64,000 bases of DNA from Lacinutrix venerupis (GTDB lineage: Bacteria; Bacteroidota; Bacteroidia; Flavobacteriales; Flavobacteriaceae), in NCBI RefSeq assembly GCF_003663945.1, contig NZ_RCCH01000005.1, positions 1 through 64,000 on the forward strand, written 5' to 3'. Shown in pieces: positions 36,387 through 44,757 of this stretch (its first letter is position 1; each line of letters starts with the position of its first letter). The position numbers were made by a program, and so were the translations under genes. Below the pieces are notes generated by a model. The model did no database searches and was not told the DNA's origin. It saw only the letters and a list, made by a program, of their open reading frames with translations.

Positions 36387-39227
36387 CTATTCTATCTCGA
36401 AGCCTTTTGTTACACCATCAATTGAAATTATATAATTTCCTTTAGGCAGGTAATATTTTTCATTTTTTGCTTTTACTATATCTATTGCTGTGTTTTCCTT
36501 TAATAGTTTTTTGCGTCCTTTTTCGGTTAAAGTAATATCGTACTCAACATAATTAAATCCTTTATTTACATCGACATCTATAGTTTGTAATACTGAGTTT
36601 TTATCACTTCTTATTTCTATTATTTTTTTAGATTCTTCATTTGAATAAAACGTTAAGGTAATTGAAGGCTCATAAGGTTGCATCCATTTACTCCAACTGT
36701 TTCCCCAACGGCGACTACTTCTGGTTTTTTCTATATTAAAAATAGTTAATGATTGATTTTTTACAGAAGCATTCATCTCTTGCAATGGCTCGACATTTGT
36801 TTTATAAATGCTTCTACCATGAGTTCCTAACAACAAGTCGTTAGACTCTTCGTGTAACACAATATCATGCACTGCTACTGCTGGTAAATTTTTAGAAAAG
36901 GCTTCCCAATTTTCACCTTTATTAAACGACACGTAAGCACCATTATCTGTACCTAAATACAAGATGTTTTCGTTTTTATAATCTTCACGAATAACGTTTA
37001 CTGGAGATGTTGGAATATTTGCTGAAATTGACGACCATGTTTGCCCATAATCATCAGATTTATAGACATAACTTGTAAAATCGTCCCAACGGTAACCGTT
37101 TAAGGTTAAATAAACACGTTCTTTTTTATGTTTTGATGCCACTACTCTACTTACCCATAAATCTTTTGGTAATCCAGCAGAAATATTAATCCAATTTCCT
37201 CCTCCATTTTTAGTAACATGCACTAAACCATCATCACTACCAACATAAATTAATCCAAATTCAAATGGTGATTCGCTAATAGAAGTTAATGTTCCATAAG
37301 CTACGTTTCCTTTTTTTCCACCATTAGTTAAATCGTTAGAAATGGCTTTCCAGCTATCGCCTTTATCTAATGATCTCATTAATTTATTACCGCCTAAGTA
37401 TAATATATCTTGATTATGACGTGATAAATGTATTGGTGTTTGCCAATTAAACCTATAAGGACTTTCGCCTAACTCATGTTTTGGCTGTATGTATTTTTGC
37501 TCTCCTGTTTCTCTATTAATTCTATAATAATTTCCAAATTGATAACCTGTATACACAATATTTGCATTACGGTTATCGATTTCTATTTGCATACCATCGC
37601 CACCCATAATAGATTCCCAAGGATATTGACCGTTTTGATGCCAAGCTCTATCTTGTGGTGCATTATGAGCACCAACCCAAACACCATTGTCTTGCAAGCC
37701 ACCATAAACGCGATATGGTTTTTGATTGTCTACATTTATAGCATAAAACTGCCCAACGCTATTAACGTTTAGTTTTTCCCAAGTTTCACCATCATCGTAA
37801 GACATGTTTAAACCACCATCGTTACCGTTTATTAAATGTCCAGCTACTTTTGGGTTTACCCATAAAGCTTGATGGTCTGCATGCACGTTTTCTTTACTAA
37901 TAGATGTAAATGTTTTTCCGCCGTCTTTAGATTTTAAAATAGGAACTCCCATAATATAAATACCGTTTTCATCTTGAGGATCGACTCTAATTTCTCCAAA
38001 ATAGTAGCCATAAGAATAGTATACATCGTCTAAATAATCGTCGTGGGTTTTCTTCCATGTTTTTCCGCCATCTGTACTCTTGTATACCTCAGCTCCAATT
38101 ACAGGTGTATTAAACAACATCGAGTTTGCATCTTCAAGATAGTTGGATAAATCAACAGGTTTTACGTTTCCGCTTCGTACCATTTGCTTTACATTTTCAG
38201 TGCGATACTTTTCTTGAAAGCCATTCATTTTTAAAAATCCGTTTAACTTTTTATCATCTAAAGCTAAAAAGGTTTCTGTACTCATGGTTTTAAACTCTTC
38301 TTTTTTTAGACCACGTGTTTCTTCTTTTTTTCCTTCTTCTTTTCTTCTAAATTGGCTATCGTGAAAAGCATATAAAACATTATCGTTTGATACTGCTAAG
38401 CCTATTCTCCCAACGCCATTTCCTGTTGGAAATCCACTTTTTTTAGTTGACATTCTCTGCCAAGTTTCTCCTGCATCTGTACTTTTAAATATTGCAGAAT
38501 TATTTCCGCTGCCATCAAAACTCCAAGCTTTTCTGTCTCTTGTCCATGATGAAGCATAAAGAGTATTAAAGTTATTTGGTGATTGTTGCACATCTATAAT
38601 GCCACTATTCTCATCTACAAACAACGTTTGCTGCCATGTTTTACCACCATCTTTTGTTTTATAAATGCCGCGTTCCTGGTTTGATGAATATAAATGACCT
38701 GTTACACCAACCACAACTTCATTAACATTATTTGGGTTTATTAAAATACGCCCAATATGGTGAGAATCTGGCAAGCCAACATGTTCCCAAGTCTCACCAT
38801 TGTTTGTGGATTTTAAAACACCTATTCCAGCGTAAGATGAGCGTGAACTGTTATTTTCTCCTGTACCAACCCAAATGGTTCTAGATTTCCAATCTACTGC
38901 AATATCACCAACATTTTGAGTTTGTGCACTATCTAAAATTGGTGTAAAAGACGACCCATTATTTGTTGTATGCCACAATCCTCCAGAGGCATAACCAACA
39001 TAAAACTCTGAAGTATTATTTGGGTTAACATCTATATCTACAACACGACCACTCATTACGGTTGGTCCTATATTTTTAAAGGCTACATTTTTAACTAATG
39101 ACGCTTCTGCCATTAACTTCTTTTTCGCAAGAGCTTCTTTTATAGTATTAGAATTTGTTGCTGGCTGTTGCGCTTGTACATTTAGAAAAAAAAGAAAAGC
39201 AGAAGTGAAAAGAAATTTAAATTTCAT
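36387..39227 (-). CDS. Sortilin/VPS10-type BNR beta-propeller protein
   Basis: From the ATG at 39227 it has 946 residues with a signal peptide ending NVQAQ; an in-frame start at 39278 would add 17 residues before it. The body contains many Asp-box (BNR) motifs: STNNGETWEHV, KTKDGGKTWQQ, KSTDAGETWQRM, KSTDGGKTWKKT, SYDDGETWEKL and KSDDYGQTWSSI. These imply one or two large beta-propellers, as in sortilin-like glycosyl-hydrolase-fold proteins. A C-terminal beta domain (YNYVEYDITLTEKGRKKL type) follows. There is no T9SS sorting domain. It is exported and may bind or cleave glycans or peptides; catalysis cannot be judged from the sequence. Confidence 0.87.
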   Translation of the reverse strand: MKFKFLFTSAFLFFLNVQAQQPATNSNTIKEALAKKKLMAEASLVKNVAFKNIGPTVMSGRVVDIDVNPNNTSEFYVGYASGGLWHTTNNGSSFTPILDSAQTQNVGDIAVDWKSRTIWVGTGENNSSRSSYAGIGVLKSTNNGETWEHVGLPDSHHIGRILINPNNVNEVVVGVTGHLYSSNQERGIYKTKDGGKTWQQTLFVDENSGIIDVQQSPNNFNTLYASSWTRDRKAWSFDGSGNNSAIFKSTDAGETWQRMSTKKSGFPTGNGVGRIGLAVSNDNVLYAFHDSQFRRKEEGKKEETRGLKKEEFKTMSTETFLALDDKKLNGFLKMNGFQEKYRTENVKQMVRSGNVKPVDLSNYLEDANSMLFNTPVIGAEVYKSTDGGKTWKKTHDDYLDDVYYSYGYYFGEIRVDPQDENGIYIMGVPILKSKDGGKTFTSISKENVHADHQALWVNPKVAGHLINGNDGGLNMSYDDGETWEKLNVNSVGQFYAINVDNQKPYRVYGGLQDNGVWVGAHNAPQDRAWHQNGQYPWESIMGGDGMQIEIDNRNANIVYTGYQFGNYYRINRETGEQKYIQPKHELGESPYRFNWQTPIHLSRHNQDILYLGGNKLMRSLDKGDSWKAISNDLTNGGKKGNVAYGTLTSISESPFEFGLIYVGSDDGLVHVTKNGGGNWINISAGLPKDLWVSRVVASKHKKERVYLTLNGYRWDDFTSYVYKSDDYGQTWSSISANIPTSPVNVIREDYKNENILYLGTDNGAYVSFNKGENWEAFSKNLPAVAVHDIVLHEESNDLLLGTHGRSIYKTNVEPLQEMNASVKNQSLTIFNIEKTRSSRRWGNSWSKWMQPYEPSITLTFYSNEESKKIIEIRSDKNSVLQTIDVDVNKGFNYVEYDITLTEKGRKKLLKENTAIDIVKAKNEKYYLPKGNYIISIDGVTKGFEIE

Positions 39228-39327
39228 ATAAATTGATTTATAAAGTTTCAAGGTAGTCATTCTGTTAAAATTGAGCAAAACCGAAATGCTTTTTAGTAAT
39301 TAAATGTTATTTTTGACACTCCGACAA

Positions 39328-39406
39328 GCTTAATTCAAGCCTCTTAGTTTTTCCGCTTGACGGAGAAAAATTAAAACACTAATTATATTCCCGTTTTCAA
39401 GGGAAT
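39328..39406. repeat. Three successive hairpins in the 5' region of the pepP gene
   Basis: GCTT-AATTC-AAGC (39328-39340), TTTTTCCG / CGGAGAAAAA (39348-39370) and ATTCCC / GGGAAT (39387-39406) follow each other between the divergent BNR-protein and aminopeptidase genes. They may be a leader structure or a decayed REP-like element. No standard promoter box is visible here. Confidence 0.4.
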
Positions 39407-39420
39407 AAAAATATTTTTTC

Positions 39421-40713
39421 ATGAAATACCACAAAATAGACAGCAGCCTTTTTATAAAAAATCGTAAGAATTTTGCAAAACAAATGCAACCAAACAGTCT
39501 TGCTGTTTTTAACTCTAACGATATTTATCCTATAAGTGCAGATAGCACTTTACCTTTTCAGCAACACAGAGATATCTTTTATTTAAGTGGTGTTGATCAA
39601 GAAGAAAGTATTTTGGTATTATATCCAGACTGTCCAAACCCAAAAAATCGTGAAATTTTATTTTTAAAAGAAACAAACGAGCACATTGCTATATGGGAAG
39701 GCGAAAAATTAACCAAAGAAGCTGCTTTAGAAACTAGCGGAATAAAAACAGTTTACTGGCTACAAGACCTTGAAAAAGTTCTGGCCGAAATTATGTCTCA
39801 AGCAGATACTGTTTACATAAACACTAACGAGCATTATCGTGCAAATGTTGAAACCGAAACTCGCGAAGCACGGTTTGTAAAATGGTTAAAAGATAAATAT
39901 CCTGCGCATCGTGTGGCAAAAAGCAACCCAATATTACAGCGTTTACGATCTGTAAAAGATCAAATTGAAATAGATTTAATACAAACCGCTTGTAATATTA
40001 CTAATAAAGGTTTTAGAAGAGTTTTAGACTTTGTAAAACCAGGTGTAATGGAATACAATATTGAAGCCGAATTTATGCATGAGTTTTTAAATAACCGCTC
40101 TAAAGGATTCGCCTATACACCAATTGTAGGTTCTGGAAATAATGCAAATGTTTTACATTATATTGAAAATAATCAAGAGTGTAAAGCAGGCGATTTAATT
40201 TTAATAGATGCAGGTGCAGAATACGCTAACTACGCAAGTGACATGACACGTACTATTCCTGTTTCTGGAAAATACAACGAAAGACAAAAAGCTGTTTACA
40301 ACGCTGTACTTAGAGTTAAAAATGAAGCTACAAAAATGTTAGTACCTGGAACAATTTGGGCAGATTACCATGTTGAAGTTGGCAAGTTAATGACTAGTGA
40401 ACTTTTAGGCTTAGGATTACTTGATAAAGCTGATGTTAAAAATGAAAATCCAGATTGGCCAGCTTATAAAAAATACTTTATGCATGGTACAAGTCACCAT
40501 ATGGGACTAGATACGCATGATTATGGTATTTTAACAGAACCTATGCAAGCAAATATGGTATTTACTGTTGAGCCAGGTATTTATATTCCTGATGAAGGTT
40601 TTGGAATTAGATTAGAAGATGATGTTGTCGTTCAAGAAAAAGGAGAACCTTTTAATTTAATGAGAGACATTCCTATTGAAATTGAAGAGATCGAAGATTT
40701 AATGAATAAATAA
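39421..40713 (+). CDS. pepP: Xaa-Pro aminopeptidase (aminopeptidase P family, M24B)
   Basis: Cytosolic enzyme that releases N-terminal residues linked to proline. It has 430 residues with the aminopeptidase P N-terminal domain (HRDIFYLSGVDQEESILVL) and a pita-bread catalytic domain. Metal ligands are the two Asp in LIDAGAEYANYASDMTRT, His in HGTSHHMGLDTHD, and Glu in FTVEPGIYIPDEGFGIRLED. YTPIVGSGNNANVLHY is typical of the family. The ATG at 39421 follows an unusual hairpin-rich leader. It ends with a strong terminator. Confidence 0.95.
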   Translation: MKYHKIDSSLFIKNRKNFAKQMQPNSLAVFNSNDIYPISADSTLPFQQHRDIFYLSGVDQEESILVLYPDCPNPKNREILFLKETNEHIAIWEGEKLTKEAALETSGIKTVYWLQDLEKVLAEIMSQADTVYINTNEHYRANVETETREARFVKWLKDKYPAHRVAKSNPILQRLRSVKDQIEIDLIQTACNITNKGFRRVLDFVKPGVMEYNIEAEFMHEFLNNRSKGFAYTPIVGSGNNANVLHYIENNQECKAGDLILIDAGAEYANYASDMTRTIPVSGKYNERQKAVYNAVLRVKNEATKMLVPGTIWADYHVEVGKLMTSELLGLGLLDKADVKNENPDWPAYKKYFMHGTSHHMGLDTHDYGILTEPMQANMVFTVEPGIYIPDEGFGIRLEDDVVVQEKGEPFNLMRDIPIEIEEIEDLMNK

Positions 40714-40730
40714 AAAAATTATATACTTAA

Positions 40731-40760
40731 AAAAAAGCCTCTTAAACAAGAGGCTTTTTT
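40731..40760. terminator. Bidirectional terminator
   Basis: AAAAAAGCCTCTT, loop AAAC, AAGAGGCTTTTTT: a perfect 13-bp stem between the convergent pepP and aspartate kinase genes. Confidence 0.9.
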
Positions 40761-40806
40761 ATTCAATTATATTGACATAATACTATTATATGATGTACTA
40801 ATATTT

Positions 40807-42135
40807 TTAAACCAAAACACCATCACTTTCAAAAACATAGCGCTGTAATTTTTGAAGTGTTTCAATTTTATCGCTAGTGTTTATTAACAGTGATATATTG
40901 TTATTACTACCTCCATAAGAAATCATTCTCACGTTAACATCTTGTAATACTTGAAATAAATTTGGTGTATCTGGATGGTATATAATAGCATTTCCAACTA
41001 AGCAAACAATACTCATATAATTGTCTACCTCAACTGTTGCAAAACGGTCTAACTCTTCTACTATTGCAGATAAATGCGTAGTATTATCTACTGTTAAAGA
41101 CACAGCAATCTCAGATGTTGTAATCATATCTATAGCTGTTTCATAGCGTTCAAAAATCTCGAATACTTTTTTTAAAAAACCATGAGCCAGCAACATTCTA
41201 GCAGATTTTATTTTTATGGCTGTAATACCATCTTTTGCTGCTATTGCTTTTATACCTTCTCCATGAATTTGATTTGTAATTAATGTACCGTGCGCTTTAG
41301 GAGCCATTGTGTTTTTTAGACGTACAGGAATATCTAATGCTCTAACAGGCATTACCGTTTGTGGATGTAATATTTTGGCTCCAAAATAAGCCAACTCTGC
41401 AGACTCATCGAAAGATAGATTAGAAATAGCATTAGTATTATCTACAAAACGCGGATCGTTATTATGGAAACCATCAATATCTGTCCAGATTTGTACTTCT
41501 TCTGCATTAACTACAGCACCAATTATTGTTGCCGTATAATCGCTACCACCTCGCTGCAAATTACTTATGTCTCCTTCTGCATTTCGGCAAATAAATCCTT
41601 GCGTAATATAAATATCTGCATTTGGAGTTTCGTCCATAATTCTATTTAAATTTTGCTGGATATAAAAATTATCAGGCTCATTAGTTTTATCAATTCGCAT
41701 AAAATCTAAAGCAGGCAATAATGCTGTTTTAATACCTTCTTGCATTAAATATTTACTAAATATATAAGTAGATAGTAGTTCGCCTTGAGCAACTATTTGG
41801 TTATATAATAAGCTATTATATTCCTTATTCACCAAGGACTCTAAAGTATTAAACACATCGTTTACATAAACAAAAACTGTTTTGTAAAACTGTTGATTTG
41901 TTATAAGGTTTTTAATAGTTGTATTATAACTATTCCTAAGATCGTTAACAACTATTAAAGCCTCATCTTTATTTTGGTTTTTTATATGCTCTGAAATTTT
42001 AACTAGCGCATTAGTGGTACCAGACATTGCAGATAATACTACTATTTTTCTTTGCTCATTATTAATAATTTCTTTTACATGAATCATATTCTCAATAGAC
42101 CCAACAGATGTTCCTCCAAATTTTAATACTAACAT
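40807..42135 (-). CDS. lysC: Aspartate kinase
   Basis: First enzyme of the aspartate pathway (Lys, Met, Thr, diaminopimelate). It is a monofunctional enzyme of 442 residues. The amino-acid kinase domain starts MLVLKFGGTSVGS and has QGFICRN, TLQRGGSDYTA-type LQRGGSDYTATIIGA and IWTDIDGFHNNDPRFV. Two ACT-type regulatory domains follow (about 295-442; ITAIKIKSARML, MITTSEIAVSLTVD, CLVGNAI, ISYGGSNNNISLLI), implying feedback control. The adjacent divergent gene also encodes an ACT-type domain. No homoserine dehydrogenase is fused. Confidence 0.93.
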   Translation of the reverse strand: MLVLKFGGTSVGSIENMIHVKEIINNEQRKIVVLSAMSGTTNALVKISEHIKNQNKDEALIVVNDLRNSYNTTIKNLITNQQFYKTVFVYVNDVFNTLESLVNKEYNSLLYNQIVAQGELLSTYIFSKYLMQEGIKTALLPALDFMRIDKTNEPDNFYIQQNLNRIMDETPNADIYITQGFICRNAEGDISNLQRGGSDYTATIIGAVVNAEEVQIWTDIDGFHNNDPRFVDNTNAISNLSFDESAELAYFGAKILHPQTVMPVRALDIPVRLKNTMAPKAHGTLITNQIHGEGIKAIAAKDGITAIKIKSARMLLAHGFLKKVFEIFERYETAIDMITTSEIAVSLTVDNTTHLSAIVEELDRFATVEVDNYMSIVCLVGNAIIYHPDTPNLFQVLQDVNVRMISYGGSNNNISLLINTSDKIETLQKLQRYVFESDGVLV

Positions 42136-42204
42136 TTCTATTTATTTTATTGTACGAAACTACCTCGCAAGCGTTAATTAAACATAAAAATGAAAAATAT
42201 ATAC

Positions 42205-42212
42205 TACATTTG
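42205..42212 (+). promoter_or_regulatory. Candidate -7 box TACATTTG
   Basis: An exact TAnnTTTG, 26 nt before the ATG at 42239. No TTG is visible at the -33 position. Confidence 0.5.
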
Positions 42213-42238
42213 CACAAATTGTTAAATAATTAACAAAA

Positions 42239-42889
42239 ATGAAAACTATTGCTACTTGTGTTGAAGAGATTTTAGTAACACAACCGTTTCTCGAGGAAGC
42301 ATTATCACGAAGTATTATTAATTTTTCTGCCTTAGCAGAAGAATTACAAGCGCCTATTGGCGCTATGCTACGAAAACCAGTAAAAACGGGTGCTATAATG
42401 ATGGCATTACGTCGCTACAATCCTCCTAAAGATTTAAGACATTCTAATCAGTTAAAATTAGTTTTAAAAAATTTAGGAGACATTACTGTACGTTCAAATT
42501 TGGTTGATTTTACATTTAAAAATTCCAAAACTTTAATTAACAGTCACAGTAAGCTATTAGAAACCATAGATAGTAATATCTTTTATGGTTTCTCACGTGG
42601 TATTTACGAAAGTAATTTGGTGATTTCAGCTTCAGAAAAACAGAAAACACAAAATTATTTTAAAAATGAATTTATGATTGGGTTACAAGAAAATCTATCT
42701 GCAATAAGTATTCGTTTACCTGAAAATAATTCTAAAATTTCTGGGTTATACTACCAAATATTTAAACGCTTTGCTTGGGAAGGTATTTCGTTATATGAAG
42801 TAATTTCTACTACGAATGAATTTACAGTTTTAGTTGAAAACGAAAATGTAGAAAAAGCTTTTTCTGCTATAAAAAGGTTGAATAATTAA
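42239..42889 (+). CDS. ACT-domain protein, divergent from aspartate kinase
   Basis: A 216-residue cytosolic protein. The N-terminal ~75 residues look like a helical, possibly winged-helix, module (INFSALAEELQAPIGAMLRK, KTGAIMMALRRY). The middle has ITVRSNLVDFTFKNSKTL. The C-terminus (about 160-216) has the ACT pattern of LSAISIRLPENNSKISGLYY, WEGISLYEVISTTNEFTVLV and VEKAFSAIKRL, close in style to the ACT domains of aspartate kinase. It may be a stand-alone amino-acid sensor or regulator. The family is conserved in Bacteroidota, but I know of no tested function. It is 10 bp from the next gene on the same strand. Confidence 0.8.
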   Translation: MKTIATCVEEILVTQPFLEEALSRSIINFSALAEELQAPIGAMLRKPVKTGAIMMALRRYNPPKDLRHSNQLKLVLKNLGDITVRSNLVDFTFKNSKTLINSHSKLLETIDSNIFYGFSRGIYESNLVISASEKQKTQNYFKNEFMIGLQENLSAISIRLPENNSKISGLYYQIFKRFAWEGISLYEVISTTNEFTVLVENENVEKAFSAIKRLNN

Positions 42890-42899
42890 TATTTAATTT

Positions 42900-43367
42900 A
42901 TGAATAATAAAGAATTAATAGAAAAATTTTACACTGCTTTTTCCAGTTGCAATGCAGAAGAAATGATTAGCTGTTACCATGAAGATGTACTATTTAAAGA
43001 TCCTGCATTTGGAACATTAAAAGGGAACAATGTTTTTAATATGTGGAGAATGTTGCTCTCTAAAAAAAGTAATACTACCAAAATTACTTTTACAAACATA
43101 ACAACAGAAGGAAATAAAGGCGCTGTTAACTGGACTGCAAAGTATCTTTATGGCAATAAAAACAGAAAAGTAGTTAATAATATTACTGCAAATTTCACCT
43201 TTAAAAATGGCAAAATAATAAAACATATAGACACTTTTAATTTATGGAACTGGTCTAGACAAGCACTTGGCTTTACAGGATTATTATTAGGATGGACTCC
43301 TTTTATGAAAACTAAAATTCAAAAAACCACTAGAAAAAAATTAGATAATTTTATAAGTAAAAAATAA
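42900..43367 (+). CDS. NTF2-like (SnoaL-type) protein
   Basis: A 155-residue protein with the cone-shaped NTF2-like fold: KELIEKFYTAFSSCNAEEMI, CYHEDVLFKDPAFGTLKG, MWRMLL, VNWTAKYLYG..KVVNNITANFTFKNGKI and HIDTFNLWNWSRQALG. The family covers limonene-epoxide hydrolase- and ketosteroid-isomerase-like enzymes and non-catalytic ligand binders, so activity cannot be assigned. It is probably co-transcribed with the ACT-domain gene (10-bp gap) and ends at a terminator. Confidence 0.87.
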   Translation: MNNKELIEKFYTAFSSCNAEEMISCYHEDVLFKDPAFGTLKGNNVFNMWRMLLSKKSNTTKITFTNITTEGNKGAVNWTAKYLYGNKNRKVVNNITANFTFKNGKIIKHIDTFNLWNWSRQALGFTGLLLGWTPFMKTKIQKTTRKKLDNFISKK

Positions 43368-43369
43368 AC

Positions 43370-43399
43370 AAAAAGCGAGCCTCTACAAGCTCGCTTTTT
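43370..43399. terminator. Bidirectional terminator
   Basis: AAAAAGCGAGC pairs with GCTCGCTTTTT across an 8-nt loop, between the convergent NTF2-like and cupredoxin-like genes. Confidence 0.85.
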
Positions 43400-43420
43400 T
43401 ACTTAAAAACTAATTATTAA

Positions 43421-43801
43421 TTACTCCACTACTAAAGTATACTGTGGTGTTTTATTAAAAGGACAAAAATATTTATATGTGCCTTTTGTAAGTGTCACTT
43501 CTTTTGAAGATTGTGTTTCTCCATGCTTTACCATTTTTGTTACGTAAGCATCTGCAATATGGTTTTTAGCGTTATTTGCATCTTTTCCTGCTTCTACTAA
43601 AACTAATCCTACTTCTGGCGCGGCATTTGTGTTTGTTACATTAAACACATAAGTTCCTTCTTTTAATGTTAAAGATTGTTGTGTAAATTCTCCTAACGTT
43701 TGTTCTAAGGCAACGGTTTTAACGGTTTTGTTCATTTTGTCTTGAGCTGTTGCTGTAATAGAGAATGCTACTAAAAAAATGGCGATAAATAAATTTTTCA
43801 T
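43421..43801 (-). CDS. Small secreted cupredoxin-like protein
   Basis: A 126-residue protein with a signal peptide (1-19, ending ATAQ). The beta-sandwich pattern FTQQSLTLKEGTYVFNVTN... and KGTYKYFCPFNKTPQYTLVV resembles plastocyanin-like folds. Of the type 1 copper ligands only C113 is in place; the His and Met that normally follow (CxxHxxxGM) are absent, so copper binding of the usual kind is doubtful. H81 and H93 could still bind metal. It is the last gene of a group with an AhpD-like protein (32-bp gap) and a 31-residue zinc-ribbon-like protein. Confidence 0.8.
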   Translation of the reverse strand: MKNLFIAIFLVAFSITATAQDKMNKTVKTVALEQTLGEFTQQSLTLKEGTYVFNVTNTNAAPEVGLVLVEAGKDANNAKNHIADAYVTKMVKHGETQSSKEVTLTKGTYKYFCPFNKTPQYTLVVE

Positions 43802-43833
43802 GATTTTGTGTTTTTACTGTTTATTGTATTAAA

Positions 43834-44394
43834 TTAATTATTTGTTACTGTAAATTTTCCTGCTTCTACACTTGGGAAATCTACTTCGGTTTCCGCAATG
43901 TGATTTACATAATTTGTTAATGTGTTTGATACTACATTAAGCACTATTTCTAAAATGTCTTCATCGTTATAACCTGCTGCTTTTACTTCTTGTATAGCTT
44001 GTGCAGAAACTTTTCCTCTATTTTTTGTTACTGTTTGCGCAAATTGTAAACCTGCTTGTGTTTTGGTATCTGCCACAATTGCTTGTCTACTTAATTCTGT
44101 TTGCTCTTCTGTTAAACCATTCATTTTTCCTATTGCTGTGTGCGCTGATAAACAGTAATTACATGAGTTTTCTTCTGCAATTGCTAATGCTAATTGTTCT
44201 CTAAATTTGTTATTAAAGTTTCCACTAGCTGTTAATTCGCCTAAACTTAAATAGGTTTGTAAGGTTGCTGGAGAGTTTCCGAATACTTTTATTAGGTTTG
44301 GTATGAAACCTAATTTGCTTTGTACTGCATTAAATAGCTCTTTAGATTTTCCTGTTGTTGTTTCTGGGTTTAGTGTTTGAATTCTTGTGCTCAT
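43834..44394 (-). CDS. AhpD-like carboxymuconolactone decarboxylase family protein
   Basis: A 186-residue all-helical protein with the AhpD redox motif EENSCNYCLSAH (C78, C81, H85). This supports a peroxidase or thiol-redox role rather than decarboxylase activity. The rest fits the family: FIPNLIKVFGNSPATLQTYL, GNFNNKFREQLALAIAE and NTLTNYVNHIAETEVDFP. No lipoyl partner gene is present. It is flanked by a 31-residue CxxC protein upstream and a cupredoxin-like protein downstream, so this appears to be a small oxidative-stress operon. Confidence 0.88.
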   Translation of the reverse strand: MSTRIQTLNPETTTGKSKELFNAVQSKLGFIPNLIKVFGNSPATLQTYLSLGELTASGNFNNKFREQLALAIAEENSCNYCLSAHTAIGKMNGLTEEQTELSRQAIVADTKTQAGLQFAQTVTKNRGKVSAQAIQEVKAAGYNDEDILEIVLNVVSNTLTNYVNHIAETEVDFPSVEAGKFTVTNN

Positions 44395-44436
44395 AATTTT
44401 TAATTTTTTATTTATTTGTTTATTTGTTTTTTATTT

Positions 44437-44532
44437 CTATTTACAATCGCAAATTTTATTATCTGGTTGCGCTTCGTCGTATTCTTGAAATCCCCAACAA
44501 TTTGGGCATTGTGTGTTTTGTGCTTCGCTCAT
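44437..44532 (-). CDS. 31-residue zinc-ribbon-like microprotein
   Basis: An ATG at 44532 opens a frame of 31 codons: MSEAQNTQCPNCWGFQEYDE, then AQPDNKICDCK and TAG. Four cysteines in CPNC and CDC are arranged like a minimal zinc knuckle. The CPNCWGxQEY pattern is, as I recall, seen in small flavobacterial proteins next to AhpD-like genes. It is 42 nt upstream of the AhpD-like gene on the same strand and probably co-transcribed with it. Function unknown; a zinc-binding or redox-sensitive partner of the AhpD-like protein is a guess. Confidence 0.7.
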   Translation of the reverse strand: MSEAQNTQCPNCWGFQEYDEAQPDNKICDCK

Positions 44533-44661
44533 AATTTGTTTTATTTTAATTACAATGCAAAGATGCGACGAGAAGAGACCTTAAAAAATGGACAAAAGTT
44601 CCTTATGCTTGGACTTACTTGTTTTTTTGGGTTTTTACAGAGTGTTGAACCTGTAATTATT

Positions 44662-44751
44662 GCGTGAAGGATGGAAATGGCATCCTTTTTTTTGCTGCCA
44701 TATATGGCAAAAAAAAGATATAATGTACAGCCTGACCTTTAGGTCACGCCC
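44662..44751 (-). repeat. Dispersed structured element, copy B (3' UTR of the AraC gene)
   Basis: Related to 6569-6665. The ends GCGTGA and TCACGC are perfectly complementary. Inside are GGATG/CATCC, TGCCA-TA-TGGCA flanked by T- and A-runs, and GACC-TTTA-GGTC hairpins. On the minus strand it begins 6 nt after the stop codon of the AraC-family gene. The remaining intergenic stretch (44533-44661) holds only upstream sequence of the 31-residue gene. Confidence 0.65.
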
Positions 44752-44757
44752 AAAATA

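Noticed and set aside
43421-43801. Functional blue-copper (type 1) protein
   Set aside because: Cys is present but the downstream His and Met ligands are missing.
44416-44667. 83-codon open frame on the plus strand
   Set aside because: It runs antisense through the 31-residue zinc-ribbon-like gene and into the structured repeat; hydrophobic low-complexity translation without homology that I recognise.
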